DNA of 64,000 bases from an uncultured Myxococcales bacterium (lineage in GTDB: Bacteria; Myxococcota_A; UBA9042): positions 156,857 through 220,856 of the forward strand of contig CAIMLR010000042.1 of the NCBI GenBank assembly GCA_903842345.1. Direction: 5' to 3'. The number at the start of each line of letters is the position of its first letter. Position 1 is the first letter of the stretch. Shown here in pieces: positions 34,939-43,649 of the stretch. Made by a program: the position numbers and the translations under genes. The notes under the pieces were generated by a model. It made no database searches. It saw only the letters and a program-made list of their open reading frames with translations, and was not told the DNA's origin.

Positions 34939-36429
34939 TCAGAATCCCGACTTGAGCGGCACGCGATCGGTCGCTTGGGCAAACAGGTTGAGCGCCGCAA
35001 CGTACGGGCCATCATGGCCGAGGCCGCAGAAAGAAGCGTCGCCGCCCACCAGAATATTCCGGTAGCCGGTCGTCGTCGCCACCGGGCTCGTGCCCAAGGT
35101 GTGCGGAATCGCCTCGCCGTAGCACGGCTGCAGCTCGGTCGGGTCAATGTCCTCGTCGCCGTCATCTTCCTTCAGCCACGGCGTGTGCCGCGCGAGCAGG
35201 TGCTCGGAAAGGAACGGAATCGTCTCTTCCACCCGCCGCTGCAGCTTGTCCAACAGCGCCGTTGCCGATCGCGCACCGCCTGACGTCGCATGGATCGGCA
35301 CGCGCATCGCCGCCGTGATCAGCCGGACTTCGCGATCGTCCGTGCCCGCGGCCGTGTCGATGTCGCGCGCCATGTGGATGCAATTGTCCTCTTCCAGCGG
35401 CTGGGACGGATCGCTGATCGCAAACACGTGCTTGGCCATCGCCTCCGGGATCGCGCGCGCCCGCACCACAAAATTGCCAACCAGCGTGTAGTAGACCGGC
35501 TGCAGCGTGTGAATCTGATGATGGAATTCCTCGTTCTGCTGTTCCTGCGGAATCAGCTGGAAGAACCGCTTGGGATCCATGTTGCACACCAGCAGATCGC
35601 AGCCGATGACCTGGCGGCGATCGCGCAGCGTCACGCTCGTCGCCTTGCCGCGGGTGATGTCGATCTGCGCGACCATGTCCTTGGGCTTGAAATCGCCCGC
35701 GGCGCCGATCAAGCCGAGGAACATCTGCCGCAGCGCGTTGGGACCGTGGTCAAACGACGCGGTGCCTTTGCACAGCTCGGTCACCGCGCGCACGAACGTC
35801 GCAGGATACGGCCGCGCGGGCAGCATGCCCGAGGTGAAGCGGAACGGCGCGTTCATGAAGGCGCGGAACGGGTGGCCGTGGACAAAGCGGATGAGCGGAT
35901 CCTCGATGGCCCACTCGTCGTCCAGGAACGGAAAACGCTTGACCAGACGGCGGAATTGGAACGTCTCGACGACGCCGGTCGGCGGCAGATTGGGCCGCAG
36001 CTTGAGCACTTCCTCCACGTCGGCGTCGATCTCCGCCACGCGCTTGAAGAAGTAGCTGATCTCGTCTTCCACGCCGGGAAATTCGCGCTTGAGCTCGCGC
36101 TCGAACAGCTTGGCGTTGGTGGAGACGTTGATGCGCGCCTTGGGCAGCACGACCTGGAACGCCGGATCGAGGGGCTTGGGCAGATTGCGCAGTTCCAGGC
36201 CAAGGCTCAGCTCGTCAAACACGCGCTTGATCGGCGGGCTCGACAGGCCGTGGGGCATCTCAATGCGCCGGCACATCGTGTAGCCCTGATGCTCGTACAG
36301 CACGCCTTGGCTGCCCTGGCCAATGACGAGCACGCGATAGCCGCGCTTGGCGCAGAGCGCACCAAAGACAAGCCCGGCCAAATCCGTGCCGATGATGACA
36401 ATCTGGTAATGCGAGGTCGTGACAGCCAA
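34939..36429 (-). CDS. FAD-dependent oxidoreductase, phytoene-desaturase-like
   Basis: About 496 residues from a proposed TTG at 36429 with AGGA upstream. Earlier in-frame starts exist up to 36525, but the dinucleotide-binding fold starts right after. QIVIIGTDLAGLVFG replaces the usual GxGxxG by GTDLAG. A C-terminal motif with NILVGGDASFCGLGHDGP closes the FAD site as in carotenoid desaturases and related retinol saturases. It would oxidise a lipid or isoprenoid substrate, but no carotenoid genes are nearby. It heads the flavoprotein-TolC-MlaC-barrel operon, pointing to a lipid that is modified and exported. Confidence 0.82.
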   Translation of the reverse strand: MAVTTSHYQIVIIGTDLAGLVFGALCAKRGYRVLVIGQGSQGVLYEHQGYTMCRRIEMPHGLSSPPIKRVFDELSLGLELRNLPKPLDPAFQVVLPKARINVSTNAKLFERELKREFPGVEDEISYFFKRVAEIDADVEEVLKLRPNLPPTGVVETFQFRRLVKRFPFLDDEWAIEDPLIRFVHGHPFRAFMNAPFRFTSGMLPARPYPATFVRAVTELCKGTASFDHGPNALRQMFLGLIGAAGDFKPKDMVAQIDITRGKATSVTLRDRRQVIGCDLLVCNMDPKRFFQLIPQEQQNEEFHHQIHTLQPVYYTLVGNFVVRARAIPEAMAKHVFAISDPSQPLEEDNCIHMARDIDTAAGTDDREVRLITAAMRVPIHATSGGARSATALLDKLQRRVEETIPFLSEHLLARHTPWLKEDDGDEDIDPTELQPCYGEAIPHTLGTSPVATTTGYRNILVGGDASFCGLGHDGPYVAALNLFAQATDRVPLKSGF

Positions 36430-36539
36430 GCCGATATCCTGCGAGCGCACGCGCGGGCACGCGTTGGGCCGCAAGCGTACCGCAGGATGACGGCGCGCGC
36501 GAGTTGGCGACGGGTTCCTCGGCAAAACGCCGGAACGAA

Positions 36540-36568
36540 TTGACCAGACGCGGCGTGCAAGGTAGCGT
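36540..36568 (+). promoter_or_regulatory. Promoter for the zinc-ribbon/TPR protein
   Basis: TTGACC (36540-36545, 5/6) and TAGCGT (36563-36568) are 17 bases apart. Predicted start about 36575, giving a leader of about 25 bases before the GTG at 36600. Confidence 0.45.
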
Positions 36569-36599
36569 CTTATTGCCCAAATGGGCCCGTGGAGTGCGC

Positions 36600-39500
36600 G
36601 TGAACGTCCGTTGTCCGAACTGCAGCGCAGTCTTTCCCGTGAGCGCGACGGCCCCAGGCGAATCGCAGCAGGTCGAGTGCCCGCTGTGCTTGCTGCGCTT
36701 TCAGCCCAACAACGAGACGACGATCAGCTTGCCGGAGATGCCGGCGCAGCTCCGGGGCACGGCCGCGCCATCCCCGGAAGACGAATTTGAAAGTTTTGGC
36801 GCGCCCGCCGCCAGCAACACGCGGGCCTTTGGCCAAGCGCCGAACGCGGCCGCCGGTCGCCCGTTTGGTGCCGCCGCGGGGGACGGACGCACCACGACGT
36901 TTCCGCCCGCCGCGCCGCCGGTTGCGCCCGTTGCCACACCACCGGTGGCGCCGTCGCCCTTCGCCCCTCCGCCGGGTCCTATCGGCGGCTTCTCCGACGA
37001 CACCATCGATTTTGAAGCCCTTCTCGGCGATACGCTTGCGCCCGTCGGCCCACCCGCAGGCGAGTCTTCCCCGTTTGGCCGGATCGCGGCGCCGCGTTCG
37101 GGCAACACCGAATTCATCCACGATCCTTTTGGTCCTGCGACGACCGTTCAGCCGGCGGGATCCTCGCCGTTTGCCGCGGCCAAGCCAGCCACGAGTTTGT
37201 CGAGCTTTGACGCGCCCCTCCAGCGATCGACCGCGCCAGCGGGAGGCCTGAACCTCGACGAACTGGATGCGCTGAGCGTCGCGCCCGCCTTGCCCTTGGA
37301 CGATCTCGGCGGCGATCAAGGGTTTGGCGGTTTCGGCAGCTTCGACGACCACCAGGCCACGACGACGCCGGTCGCCGCGGTCAGCTCAAGTATCGGCGAT
37401 GACGACGGTTTTGCCGGTTTTGCCGGACTCGACTCGATGATGGATGCGCGCCACGCGGGGCGCAACGCGGACAGCGTGATCGTCGCGGTGACGGACGGGG
37501 CTTCAGCGCCAACGCGCGCCGCCGGACAGCGGCCTCAGTCCAAGTCGCGCGGCAAGGCGGCCAGTGGCACCGACATCCGCCAGTACCTGCAGCGGGCGCT
37601 CACCGCCGTGGTCCTGCTCGGGTTGGTGATCGCGTTGATCGGCGCGGGCTTTGAAGTCGCTGGTTTTGGCTGGTTTGGCCGACGCCTCTGGGCCAAGGCG
37701 GACCCGGGCGCGAACCAGGCCGTCAAATCCGCCAAGCTCGCCGCCGCGGCGCTGGAGCCGCCAGTCCCGCTGTGGGACACGCGCCTCAGCTACGAGTCAG
37801 AGATCCGCCGCCTGGAGCTGTTGGCCAAGCGCTCGCCGCGCGACAAGAAGATCGCCCAGGAGCTCGTCGATCGCTACCTGGACCTGTACGAGCGTTTTCC
37901 GCTGCGCTTTGCCGACACGCCTGGCGCCAAGACCGGCCTGGAAGCCGCGCTGAAGCTCGTGCCCGCGCCGGTCCGGCTCGACGTGATCAAGACGATCGCG
38001 GCGGGCACCAAGCTGGAGGACGACAAGCTGGCGGCGTTGGCCGCGGGCTCGCCCGACGATCAGGCGGTGGCGGTGCGACTGGCGCTGCTCGTGTTGGAGC
38101 GCAAGACGACGGTGGAAGTGCTGTCCAAGCCCGGCGCGACCGGCGGCGGTGAAATGGACGCGGTGCGCCTTGCGCTGAAGGACGCGCCGGAGCTGACGGA
38201 ACTCCGCAAGCGCATGGCCGCGATCGTGCTCGCTGCGAAGGATCAGCCCAACCTCGCCAAGTTCAAGGTGCTGCAAGCGCAATTGGCGGATCGCGCGGGC
38301 GCGTTTGCCGAGGTGCTGCCGCTGCTCGCGGACATCGTCGCAAAAGCGGACGACAACGCCGAAGCCCGCGTGCTGGTGGCGTCGGCGCACCTGGAAACCG
38401 GCAACCTGAATGGCGCGGAAGGCCTCCTGCGCGACGCGCTCGACATCGCCGAGACGCAGAAACAGCCACAGGACAAACGCGCGGCGCAGCTTGTGATGGC
38501 GCGCCTGGCAGCCAAGCGCGGCGATCGCGACAAGCTCGTGGCCGCGCTCCAGGCCGCCGTGGACCTGCTGCCGAGCGATGAAATGACCATCGTGCGGCTG
38601 GGTCGCCTGCTGGTGGCGGAGAAACGCGCCGATGACGCCCGCAAGGTGCTGAGCGCCGCCAAGCTCGCGGGGATGCGGTCGATCGCGTTTGAAGTCGCGC
38701 TTGTGGAATTCTGGCTGTACATCAACCGCAATGAAGACGCGCTCGAGGAGTTGAGCGAGGCCGGCAAGCTGTACCCGGAGTCGCTGGATCTGCTGTTCCT
38801 GCGCGCGCAAGTCGAGGACAAATCCGCGCACTTTGCCACGGCGCGCGATCTGCTGGCGCAAGTCATCCAGCGCGATCCCAAGCACTTGCGGGCGATTCTG
38901 CGGCTGGGCGAGCTGCTGGCGACGGCGGAGAAGCACGATGAAGCGCTGGCGACGCTGCAGGCGGGGCGCAAGGCCGTGGGCGACGATGAGGCGCTGCTCA
39001 AGCTGATGGTCGAAGAGCTGGTGGCGTTGAAGCGCGATGCGGAAGCCCGCGAGATCGCCGCGCGGCTGCTTGAAATTGCGCCCGACAACCGCGCTTACCT
39101 GTTGCGAGCGGCGCAGTTGGACCTGCGGCTGGGCCAAGTGGATCGCGGTCTGGGCTACCTGCGCAAACTGCGCGACATGCGGATGCTGGATCGGGACGCC
39201 GCCTACCAGATGGGCTTGGCGCTGGCGTCCAAGGGCAAAGCGGAGGAAGGCGCACAGACAGTCCTGCCCTTTGCTGAACAGGCGGAATCGGACGTGGAGT
39301 TGAACGTGCTGGCGGGACGCCTGTTGCTGGACAGCCACGACCCGGACCGGGCGGCGACGGCGTTGCAGCGCGCGGTGACGGCGGCGAACGGCAAAAGCGC
39401 CGAGGCGTTCTTCCAGTTTGGCCGCCTGGCGTTCGCGCGCGGCGAGAATGAAGCGGGCATCAACCGGATCAAGCAGGCGATCGGCGCGGAGCCGACGTTC

Positions 39501-40115
39501 TGGCAGTACCGCCTCACGCTCGCGCAGACGCTGTTTGACGCCAAAAAACCGACGAACGCCCGCGAATTGGCGCTCAAGGAGCTGGAGTCAATCGTGTCGG
39601 GCGCGAGCGCCTTCAAGGGCGCGGGGCATCCCGTGACGGAGATGCACACGGTCTACAGCCTGCTGGCGCGCCACTACAGCGACCAGCACCGGTATCCGCA
39701 GGCGGCGCAGTATTGGCGCAAGGTCGTGGACTTGCAGCCGGACGACATCGACGCGCTGACGTCACTGGGCGAGGCGCTGTACCAAGCGGCGAGCCCCGAA
39801 GCCCTGGGCGTGCTGAAGCAGGTGGTCAAGCGCAAGCCGAACGACGCGCGCGCGGCGCTGTACCTCGGCCTTGGCGAATTGAACCTTGGCCACTCCGCTG
39901 ACGCGTTGCACTGGCTGGAAATTGCGACGACCGGCAACACTGAGGAGACCGCGGAGGCGTGGTACCACATTGCGCTGATCAAGCGCGAACGCGCTGAAAC
40001 GATGCCGGCACTCAAGGCCGTGGAAGAATATTTGAAGCGCGCGCCCAAGGATGCGACCTACCGCAGCGACGCGCTCACGCTCCGTGCGGCCTTGCGGGCC
40101 AACGCCCAACACTGA
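36600..40115 (+). CDS. Zinc-ribbon, single-pass membrane, TPR-repeat protein
   Basis: 1171 residues from a GTG at 36600, supported by GGAG five bases upstream. An MJ0042-type zinc ribbon has CPNC at 5-8 and CPLC at 27-30. A low-complexity Pro/Ala/Phe-rich stretch (45-320) carries several FGGFGSF-like and DDLGG segments. A membrane helix lies at about 330-353. The remaining 800 residues are helix pairs with TPR spacing (for example LVASAHLETGNLNGAEGLL and ALYLGLGELNLGHSADALHWLEIA). The ribbon and linker are on the cytoplasmic side, and the TPR part is probably periplasmic. Myxobacterial motility and polarity proteins share this layout, but the similarity is too general for a name. Confidence 0.8.
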   Translation: MNVRCPNCSAVFPVSATAPGESQQVECPLCLLRFQPNNETTISLPEMPAQLRGTAAPSPEDEFESFGAPAASNTRAFGQAPNAAAGRPFGAAAGDGRTTTFPPAAPPVAPVATPPVAPSPFAPPPGPIGGFSDDTIDFEALLGDTLAPVGPPAGESSPFGRIAAPRSGNTEFIHDPFGPATTVQPAGSSPFAAAKPATSLSSFDAPLQRSTAPAGGLNLDELDALSVAPALPLDDLGGDQGFGGFGSFDDHQATTTPVAAVSSSIGDDDGFAGFAGLDSMMDARHAGRNADSVIVAVTDGASAPTRAAGQRPQSKSRGKAASGTDIRQYLQRALTAVVLLGLVIALIGAGFEVAGFGWFGRRLWAKADPGANQAVKSAKLAAAALEPPVPLWDTRLSYESEIRRLELLAKRSPRDKKIAQELVDRYLDLYERFPLRFADTPGAKTGLEAALKLVPAPVRLDVIKTIAAGTKLEDDKLAALAAGSPDDQAVAVRLALLVLERKTTVEVLSKPGATGGGEMDAVRLALKDAPELTELRKRMAAIVLAAKDQPNLAKFKVLQAQLADRAGAFAEVLPLLADIVAKADDNAEARVLVASAHLETGNLNGAEGLLRDALDIAETQKQPQDKRAAQLVMARLAAKRGDRDKLVAALQAAVDLLPSDEMTIVRLGRLLVAEKRADDARKVLSAAKLAGMRSIAFEVALVEFWLYINRNEDALEELSEAGKLYPESLDLLFLRAQVEDKSAHFATARDLLAQVIQRDPKHLRAILRLGELLATAEKHDEALATLQAGRKAVGDDEALLKLMVEELVALKRDAEAREIAARLLEIAPDNRAYLLRAAQLDLRLGQVDRGLGYLRKLRDMRMLDRDAAYQMGLALASKGKAEEGAQTVLPFAEQAESDVELNVLAGRLLLDSHDPDRAATALQRAVTAANGKSAEAFFQFGRLAFARGENEAGINRIKQAIGAEPTFWQYRLTLAQTLFDAKKPTNARELALKELESIVSGASAFKGAGHPVTEMHTVYSLLARHYSDQHRYPQAAQYWRKVVDLQPDDIDALTSLGEALYQAASPEALGVLKQVVKRKPNDARAALYLGLGELNLGHSADALHWLEIATTGNTEETAEAWYHIALIKRERAETMPALKAVEEYLKRAPKDATYRSDALTLRAALRANAQH

Positions 40116-40118
40116 CGC

Positions 40119-41867
40119 TCAGCCGATATCACCAAGCAGGGTGTGCAGCGCGATGCCGCGGAGCTTGGCGAGCGGATACGGCTCCTTCGCTTCCGTGGCG
40201 ACCCGCTCCTGCAGCGCGCCGAGCAGGGGATGCTCCAGCTTGGCGAGCGCGGCCCGATGGCGGGCGGCAACCGCGGCGTCCGGCACATGCGCCGCAACGC
40301 GTGACGCCCACATGTGCAATCGGCCCCGGGGAAACGGCGACGGCTCAGCGACAACGCCGCGTTCGAACAACCGCAACGCGCCGGTCAGGTCGCCGCGGCG
40401 CAGTGCCACCGCGCCGGCCAGCAACTGCAGCGTCGGCTCGTCCGGCAGCGTTTCAGCCGCGATCGACACGTGCTCGTGGACCAGCGTGAGGTCGCCGCCC
40501 TGCGCCTCCAGTTGCGTCGCGCGGAGGTAGTGGCGATAGGCGACCTTGGCGTCGCCGGCGTCAAAGCGGGACGGCTTGGCGTGGCGCACCGCGGGCTGGA
40601 GCGACCGCTCTTCCACGCCCACCGGCGCGGACCAATCCCACGGCACGGCAAGCACAGCGCCGCGACCGCTGGGGCAGCGACCGACCGACAGGTGCAGCAT
40701 CTGCTGCTGCGGATCCACGACTACGGACTGGACGCTCGTCGACTGCGCCACGACGCCGCCCGCGAGGCGTTCCAGCTCCGGCATGTCAGCGTCGCGGCCG
40801 TCGCCCAGCCAGCCAAACAGCGACGCGACGTCAAACGACTCGCCAGCGACCGCTTCGCGCGCCGCCGTTTCCAGACGCTTCTTGCGGCTGTGCGTGTGCC
40901 ACGACCAGCCCGGGGACGGCGCCAGTTCGCGCTCCCGCAGCGCCTCGTCCAGATAGTGGTTGGTACAGGCGCGCCACGGCTCATCGCCATCGGGGCCGGT
41001 CACCGCCACGCCGCTGGCATGGCACTCGACAACCACGCCGCGCTGCTCCGCGCCCGAGGAAATCGCCAGGCCCCAGGTCGACGCAACCGGCCGTTCGCGG
41101 GCGATCGCCTCCGCATCCGCCAGCGTCTCCGCCCGGCGCGCGATGTCGTGGCAGAGGTCGACGATCGCCGCCCCGGAAAACGCCACGTCGCGGTGCAGCC
41201 GCGTGTGCGCCGTCACCGTCAGGCCCGATTCATTCCACGCCGTGATGCCCGGCACGTCGGCGCCGCGCGAAGTAGCAAATGCGTAGCGCTGGCCTTTGTC
41301 CGGCGTACAAAAGACGACCGCGGGCGCCATGTCCCACACGCCCACGCCGGGAAAATCGAAGTTCCGCGCGTGCAGCAGCCGCCCGTCTTCCGTCGCTGGC
41401 CCCCACGCCATCAGCGTCGAACACGCCGGCACCGCGCGCTGCGCCCACGGGTCGGCAAACGGCCCCAGCATGTGCCGTCCGGCCAGCCCGACGGCGTTCT
41501 GGAACACGTCCATCGCCAGCACGTGCCGCGCCTCCCGCGCATTCTGCCCCGCAGCACGCATGAACGCGTCCGTGCGCGCCCGCAGGTCCGCGGGCCGATG
41601 CCGCTCCAGCCGCGCCGCCAGCAGATCCAACAGCGGCTTCACCACCCGCGGCCAATGCCGCTCCACCGGCCGCAGCGCGCTGCCGCGCAGCATCTGCTCG
41701 ACCATGTTCGGATAGTACGCCGCCGTCGCGTGCCAGCCGCCGATCTGCTGGAGGAGGCGGCCGTGTTGCGCGCCCATCTCGCTCTGCGTCCCGCGCAGGT
41801 GAATCACCGCCAGCGGCAGCGGCGGAGTCTGGGTATCGAGCGCGGAGAGGGCGTCTTGCTGGCTCAT
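40119..41867 (-). CDS. C45-type acyltransferase/amidohydrolase (Ntn fold)
   Basis: 582 residues from the ATG at 41867 with AGGTC upstream. The N-terminal 140 residues are helical (GTQSEMGAQHGRLL). PACSTLMAWG follows, in which Cys149 is the expected nucleophile released by self-cleavage. Then come GRLLHARNFDFP, AWNESGLTVTAHT and NHY motifs typical of the acyl-CoA:6-aminopenicillanate acyltransferase (C45) family. The last 130 residues are TPR-like helices (EPTLQLLAGAVALRRGDL), an extra domain. The enzyme would hydrolyse or transfer acyl groups from amides; the substrate is unknown. It is 27 bp downstream of a TetR regulator and is likely its target. Confidence 0.82.
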   Translation of the reverse strand: MSQQDALSALDTQTPPLPLAVIHLRGTQSEMGAQHGRLLQQIGGWHATAAYYPNMVEQMLRGSALRPVERHWPRVVKPLLDLLAARLERHRPADLRARTDAFMRAAGQNAREARHVLAMDVFQNAVGLAGRHMLGPFADPWAQRAVPACSTLMAWGPATEDGRLLHARNFDFPGVGVWDMAPAVVFCTPDKGQRYAFATSRGADVPGITAWNESGLTVTAHTRLHRDVAFSGAAIVDLCHDIARRAETLADAEAIARERPVASTWGLAISSGAEQRGVVVECHASGVAVTGPDGDEPWRACTNHYLDEALRERELAPSPGWSWHTHSRKKRLETAAREAVAGESFDVASLFGWLGDGRDADMPELERLAGGVVAQSTSVQSVVVDPQQQMLHLSVGRCPSGRGAVLAVPWDWSAPVGVEERSLQPAVRHAKPSRFDAGDAKVAYRHYLRATQLEAQGGDLTLVHEHVSIAAETLPDEPTLQLLAGAVALRRGDLTGALRLFERGVVAEPSPFPRGRLHMWASRVAAHVPDAAVAARHRAALAKLEHPLLGALQERVATEAKEPYPLAKLRGIALHTLLGDIG

Positions 41868-41894
41868 CGGGGACCTCATGTACGGAGAAGTGCG

Positions 41895-42494
41895 CTATGG
41901 CGCGGGCGATTTCAGCGGCAGCAACACCTGCGCAATGAACAGTTCCAGGATCGGCCGCGGATCGAGGCCGCGGCTGATGCGCTCGACGAGGCAGCCATCG
42001 ACGACGGCCACGCACAAATCCAGCATCGCTTCAGGCTGGCACGGCCGGACGCGACCATCCCGGACGGCGTCGAGCAACAGCGCGATCGCGAACTGCCGCA
42101 CGGGCTCGACGAGATCGCGGGCGCGATCCAGCACGTCCTGCGCCGCGTCCGGCCGACCCACAGCCCAGAACTGCAGCAACAGGCCGATCAGCTGCGGATC
42201 CGCCTCGTAGAACGCGAGCGTGGCCCGCATCCACGTCGCCAGCGCGTCAATCGGATGGTCATCGGCGTCCAGTTGCTGCAGGACGTAGGCGCGCTGATCC
42301 GCGAGCACGGCGTTCAGCACGGCATCAAACAACTCACCGAGATCCTTGAAATAGTAGTAGAGCGCCGGACGCTTCATCCCCAGCGCGAGCGCCACTTCAC
42401 TCATCGTCGTGCCGACAACGCCACGCTGGCGAAGCGCGGCAAATGCGGCGAGCGCGAGCTCAGTCTTACGGTGCGGATCGGGCTTGCGCGCCAT
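41895..42494 (-). CDS. TetR/AcrR-family transcriptional repressor
   Basis: 199 residues from the ATG at 42494 (GGGAG six bases upstream). The N-terminal helix-turn-helix reads TTMSEVALALGMKRPALYYYF (quoted to the limit of the motif core, residues about 28-47). The rest is the all-helical ligand and dimer domain ending in LFIAQVLLPL. The promoter region directly upstream contains two identical 13-bp palindromes (42520-42532, 42546-42558), so it is very likely auto-repressed, together with the downstream C45-type enzyme. Confidence 0.9.
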   Translation of the reverse strand: MARKPDPHRKTELALAAFAALRQRGVVGTTMSEVALALGMKRPALYYYFKDLGELFDAVLNAVLADQRAYVLQQLDADDHPIDALATWMRATLAFYEADPQLIGLLLQFWAVGRPDAAQDVLDRARDLVEPVRQFAIALLLDAVRDGRVRPCQPEAMLDLCVAVVDGCLVERISRGLDPRPILELFIAQVLLPLKSPAP

Positions 42495-42519
42495 GAGGAC
42501 TCCCGGCCAGGCCATTGCC

Positions 42520-42532
42520 TGACAGGTTGTCA
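42520..42532. promoter_or_regulatory. TetR operator O1 (13-bp palindrome)
   Basis: TGACAGGTTGTCA, an inverted repeat TGACA/TGTCA around three bases, identical to the copy at 42546-42558. Its edge at 42532 touches the -10 hexamer, so binding would cover the start of transcription. Confidence 0.65.
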
Positions 42533-42559
42533 GCTTATGGTGATCTGACAGGTTGTCAA
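42532..42559 (-). promoter_or_regulatory. Promoter of the tetR-acyltransferase operon
   Basis: On the minus strand a perfect -35 TTGACA (42559-42554) and TAAGCT (42537-42532) are 16 bases apart. The -35 lies inside operator O2 and the -10 touches O1, a geometry in which the bound repressor blocks polymerase. Confidence 0.6.
42546..42558. promoter_or_regulatory. TetR operator O2 (13-bp palindrome)
   Basis: Second exact copy of TGACAGGTTGTCA, centre-to-centre distance 26 bp from O1. It overlaps the -35 of the tetR promoter. Confidence 0.65.
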
Positions 42560-42581
42560 GGAATGAATCAGCCGGATGCCG

Positions 42582-43649
42582 TCAGGTCGGCAGGATGAGC
42601 ATCGCGTCGCCGTAGGAGTAGAACCGGTAACCGCGCGCCACGGCTTCCGCATACGCCGCGAGGATGCGGGCGCGGCCGGCAAAGCAGCTCACCAGGACCA
42701 GCAGGCTGGATTGCGGCAGGTGGAAATTGGTCATCAGGCCATCGACGATTTGGAAGCGGTGACCGGGCAGGATCGTCAGGTCGGCGTCAAACCGCCCCGG
42801 CGCGATGACGCCATTGCCAAGGATCGCGGCGGCCTCGAGCGTCCGCGTCGTCGTCGTGCCCACTGCGATGATCGCGCGGCCTTGCGCACGGGCCCGCGCG
42901 ATCGCGGCTGCGGTCTCCGGGGAAATCTCCGCGCGCTCCGGCAGCACACGGTGCTGGTGCAGGTCGGGATCGCGCACTGGCAGGAACGTGCCCGGGCCCA
43001 CGTGCAGCGTGACGCGCGCGAGTTCCACGCCCGCTTCAGCCAGCTGCGCCAGCACTTCCGCTGAGAGGTGCAGCCCCGCGGTCGGCGCAGCCACGGCGCC
43101 CGGCGTGTTGGCAAAGGTCGACTGGTAGCGCGGCCGGTCCAGATCCGGCTGCTCCTTGCCGCCGCGAATGTAGGGCGGCAGCGGCACGTGGCCGCACTGC
43201 GCCAGCAGCGTCGCCAGATCCGCGAAGCCCGCGAGATCAACGCGCACGAGTCCCTGGCCCAGCACGGCGGTGATCGTCGCCTGCCCGCCGCCATCGAGGT
43301 CCAGCATCTGGCCGACCCTGAACGCCTTGCTCGACCGCGCCATCGCTTCGTGGCCCAGCAGATCGGCGCCCGGCGTGCCAAAAGGCCGCGTCAGGAGCAG
43401 CTCAACACGCCCGCCGGAAGCCTTCTGGCCCAGCAAGCGCGCAGGCACGACCCGCGTGTCATTGACCACAAGCAGCGCGTTGTGCGGCAGCAGCGCCGGC
43501 AAATCCGCCACGGTCTGATGGCCGAGCGGCGCCTCCGGGGAACCGAGCACCAACAGCCGCGCCGCGTGACGCGGTTCAATCGGCGTCTGGGCGATGGCCG
43601 AGTCCGGCAGCTCAAAATCGTAGACGTGCAGGTCAAAAGCGTCGATCAC
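42582..43649 (-). CDS. queA: S-adenosylmethionine:tRNA ribosyltransferase-isomerase
   Basis: 355 residues from a GTG at 43649 with GAGGT upstream. The family motifs are present: YDFELPDSAIAQTP at the start, VVNDTRVVPARL, TPGAVAAPTAGLHL, VTLHVGPGTF, GTTTTRTLE and TNFHLPQSSLL. QueA makes epoxyqueuosine from preQ1 in the wobble base of tRNAs for Asn, Asp, His and Tyr. It overlaps rsmD by GTGA, so the two RNA-modification genes are coupled. Confidence 0.95.
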   Translation of the reverse strand: MIDAFDLHVYDFELPDSAIAQTPIEPRHAARLLVLGSPEAPLGHQTVADLPALLPHNALLVVNDTRVVPARLLGQKASGGRVELLLTRPFGTPGADLLGHEAMARSSKAFRVGQMLDLDGGGQATITAVLGQGLVRVDLAGFADLATLLAQCGHVPLPPYIRGGKEQPDLDRPRYQSTFANTPGAVAAPTAGLHLSAEVLAQLAEAGVELARVTLHVGPGTFLPVRDPDLHQHRVLPERAEISPETAAAIARARAQGRAIIAVGTTTTRTLEAAAILGNGVIAPGRFDADLTILPGHRFQIVDGLMTNFHLPQSSLLVLVSCFAGRARILAAYAEAVARGYRFYSYGDAMLILPT

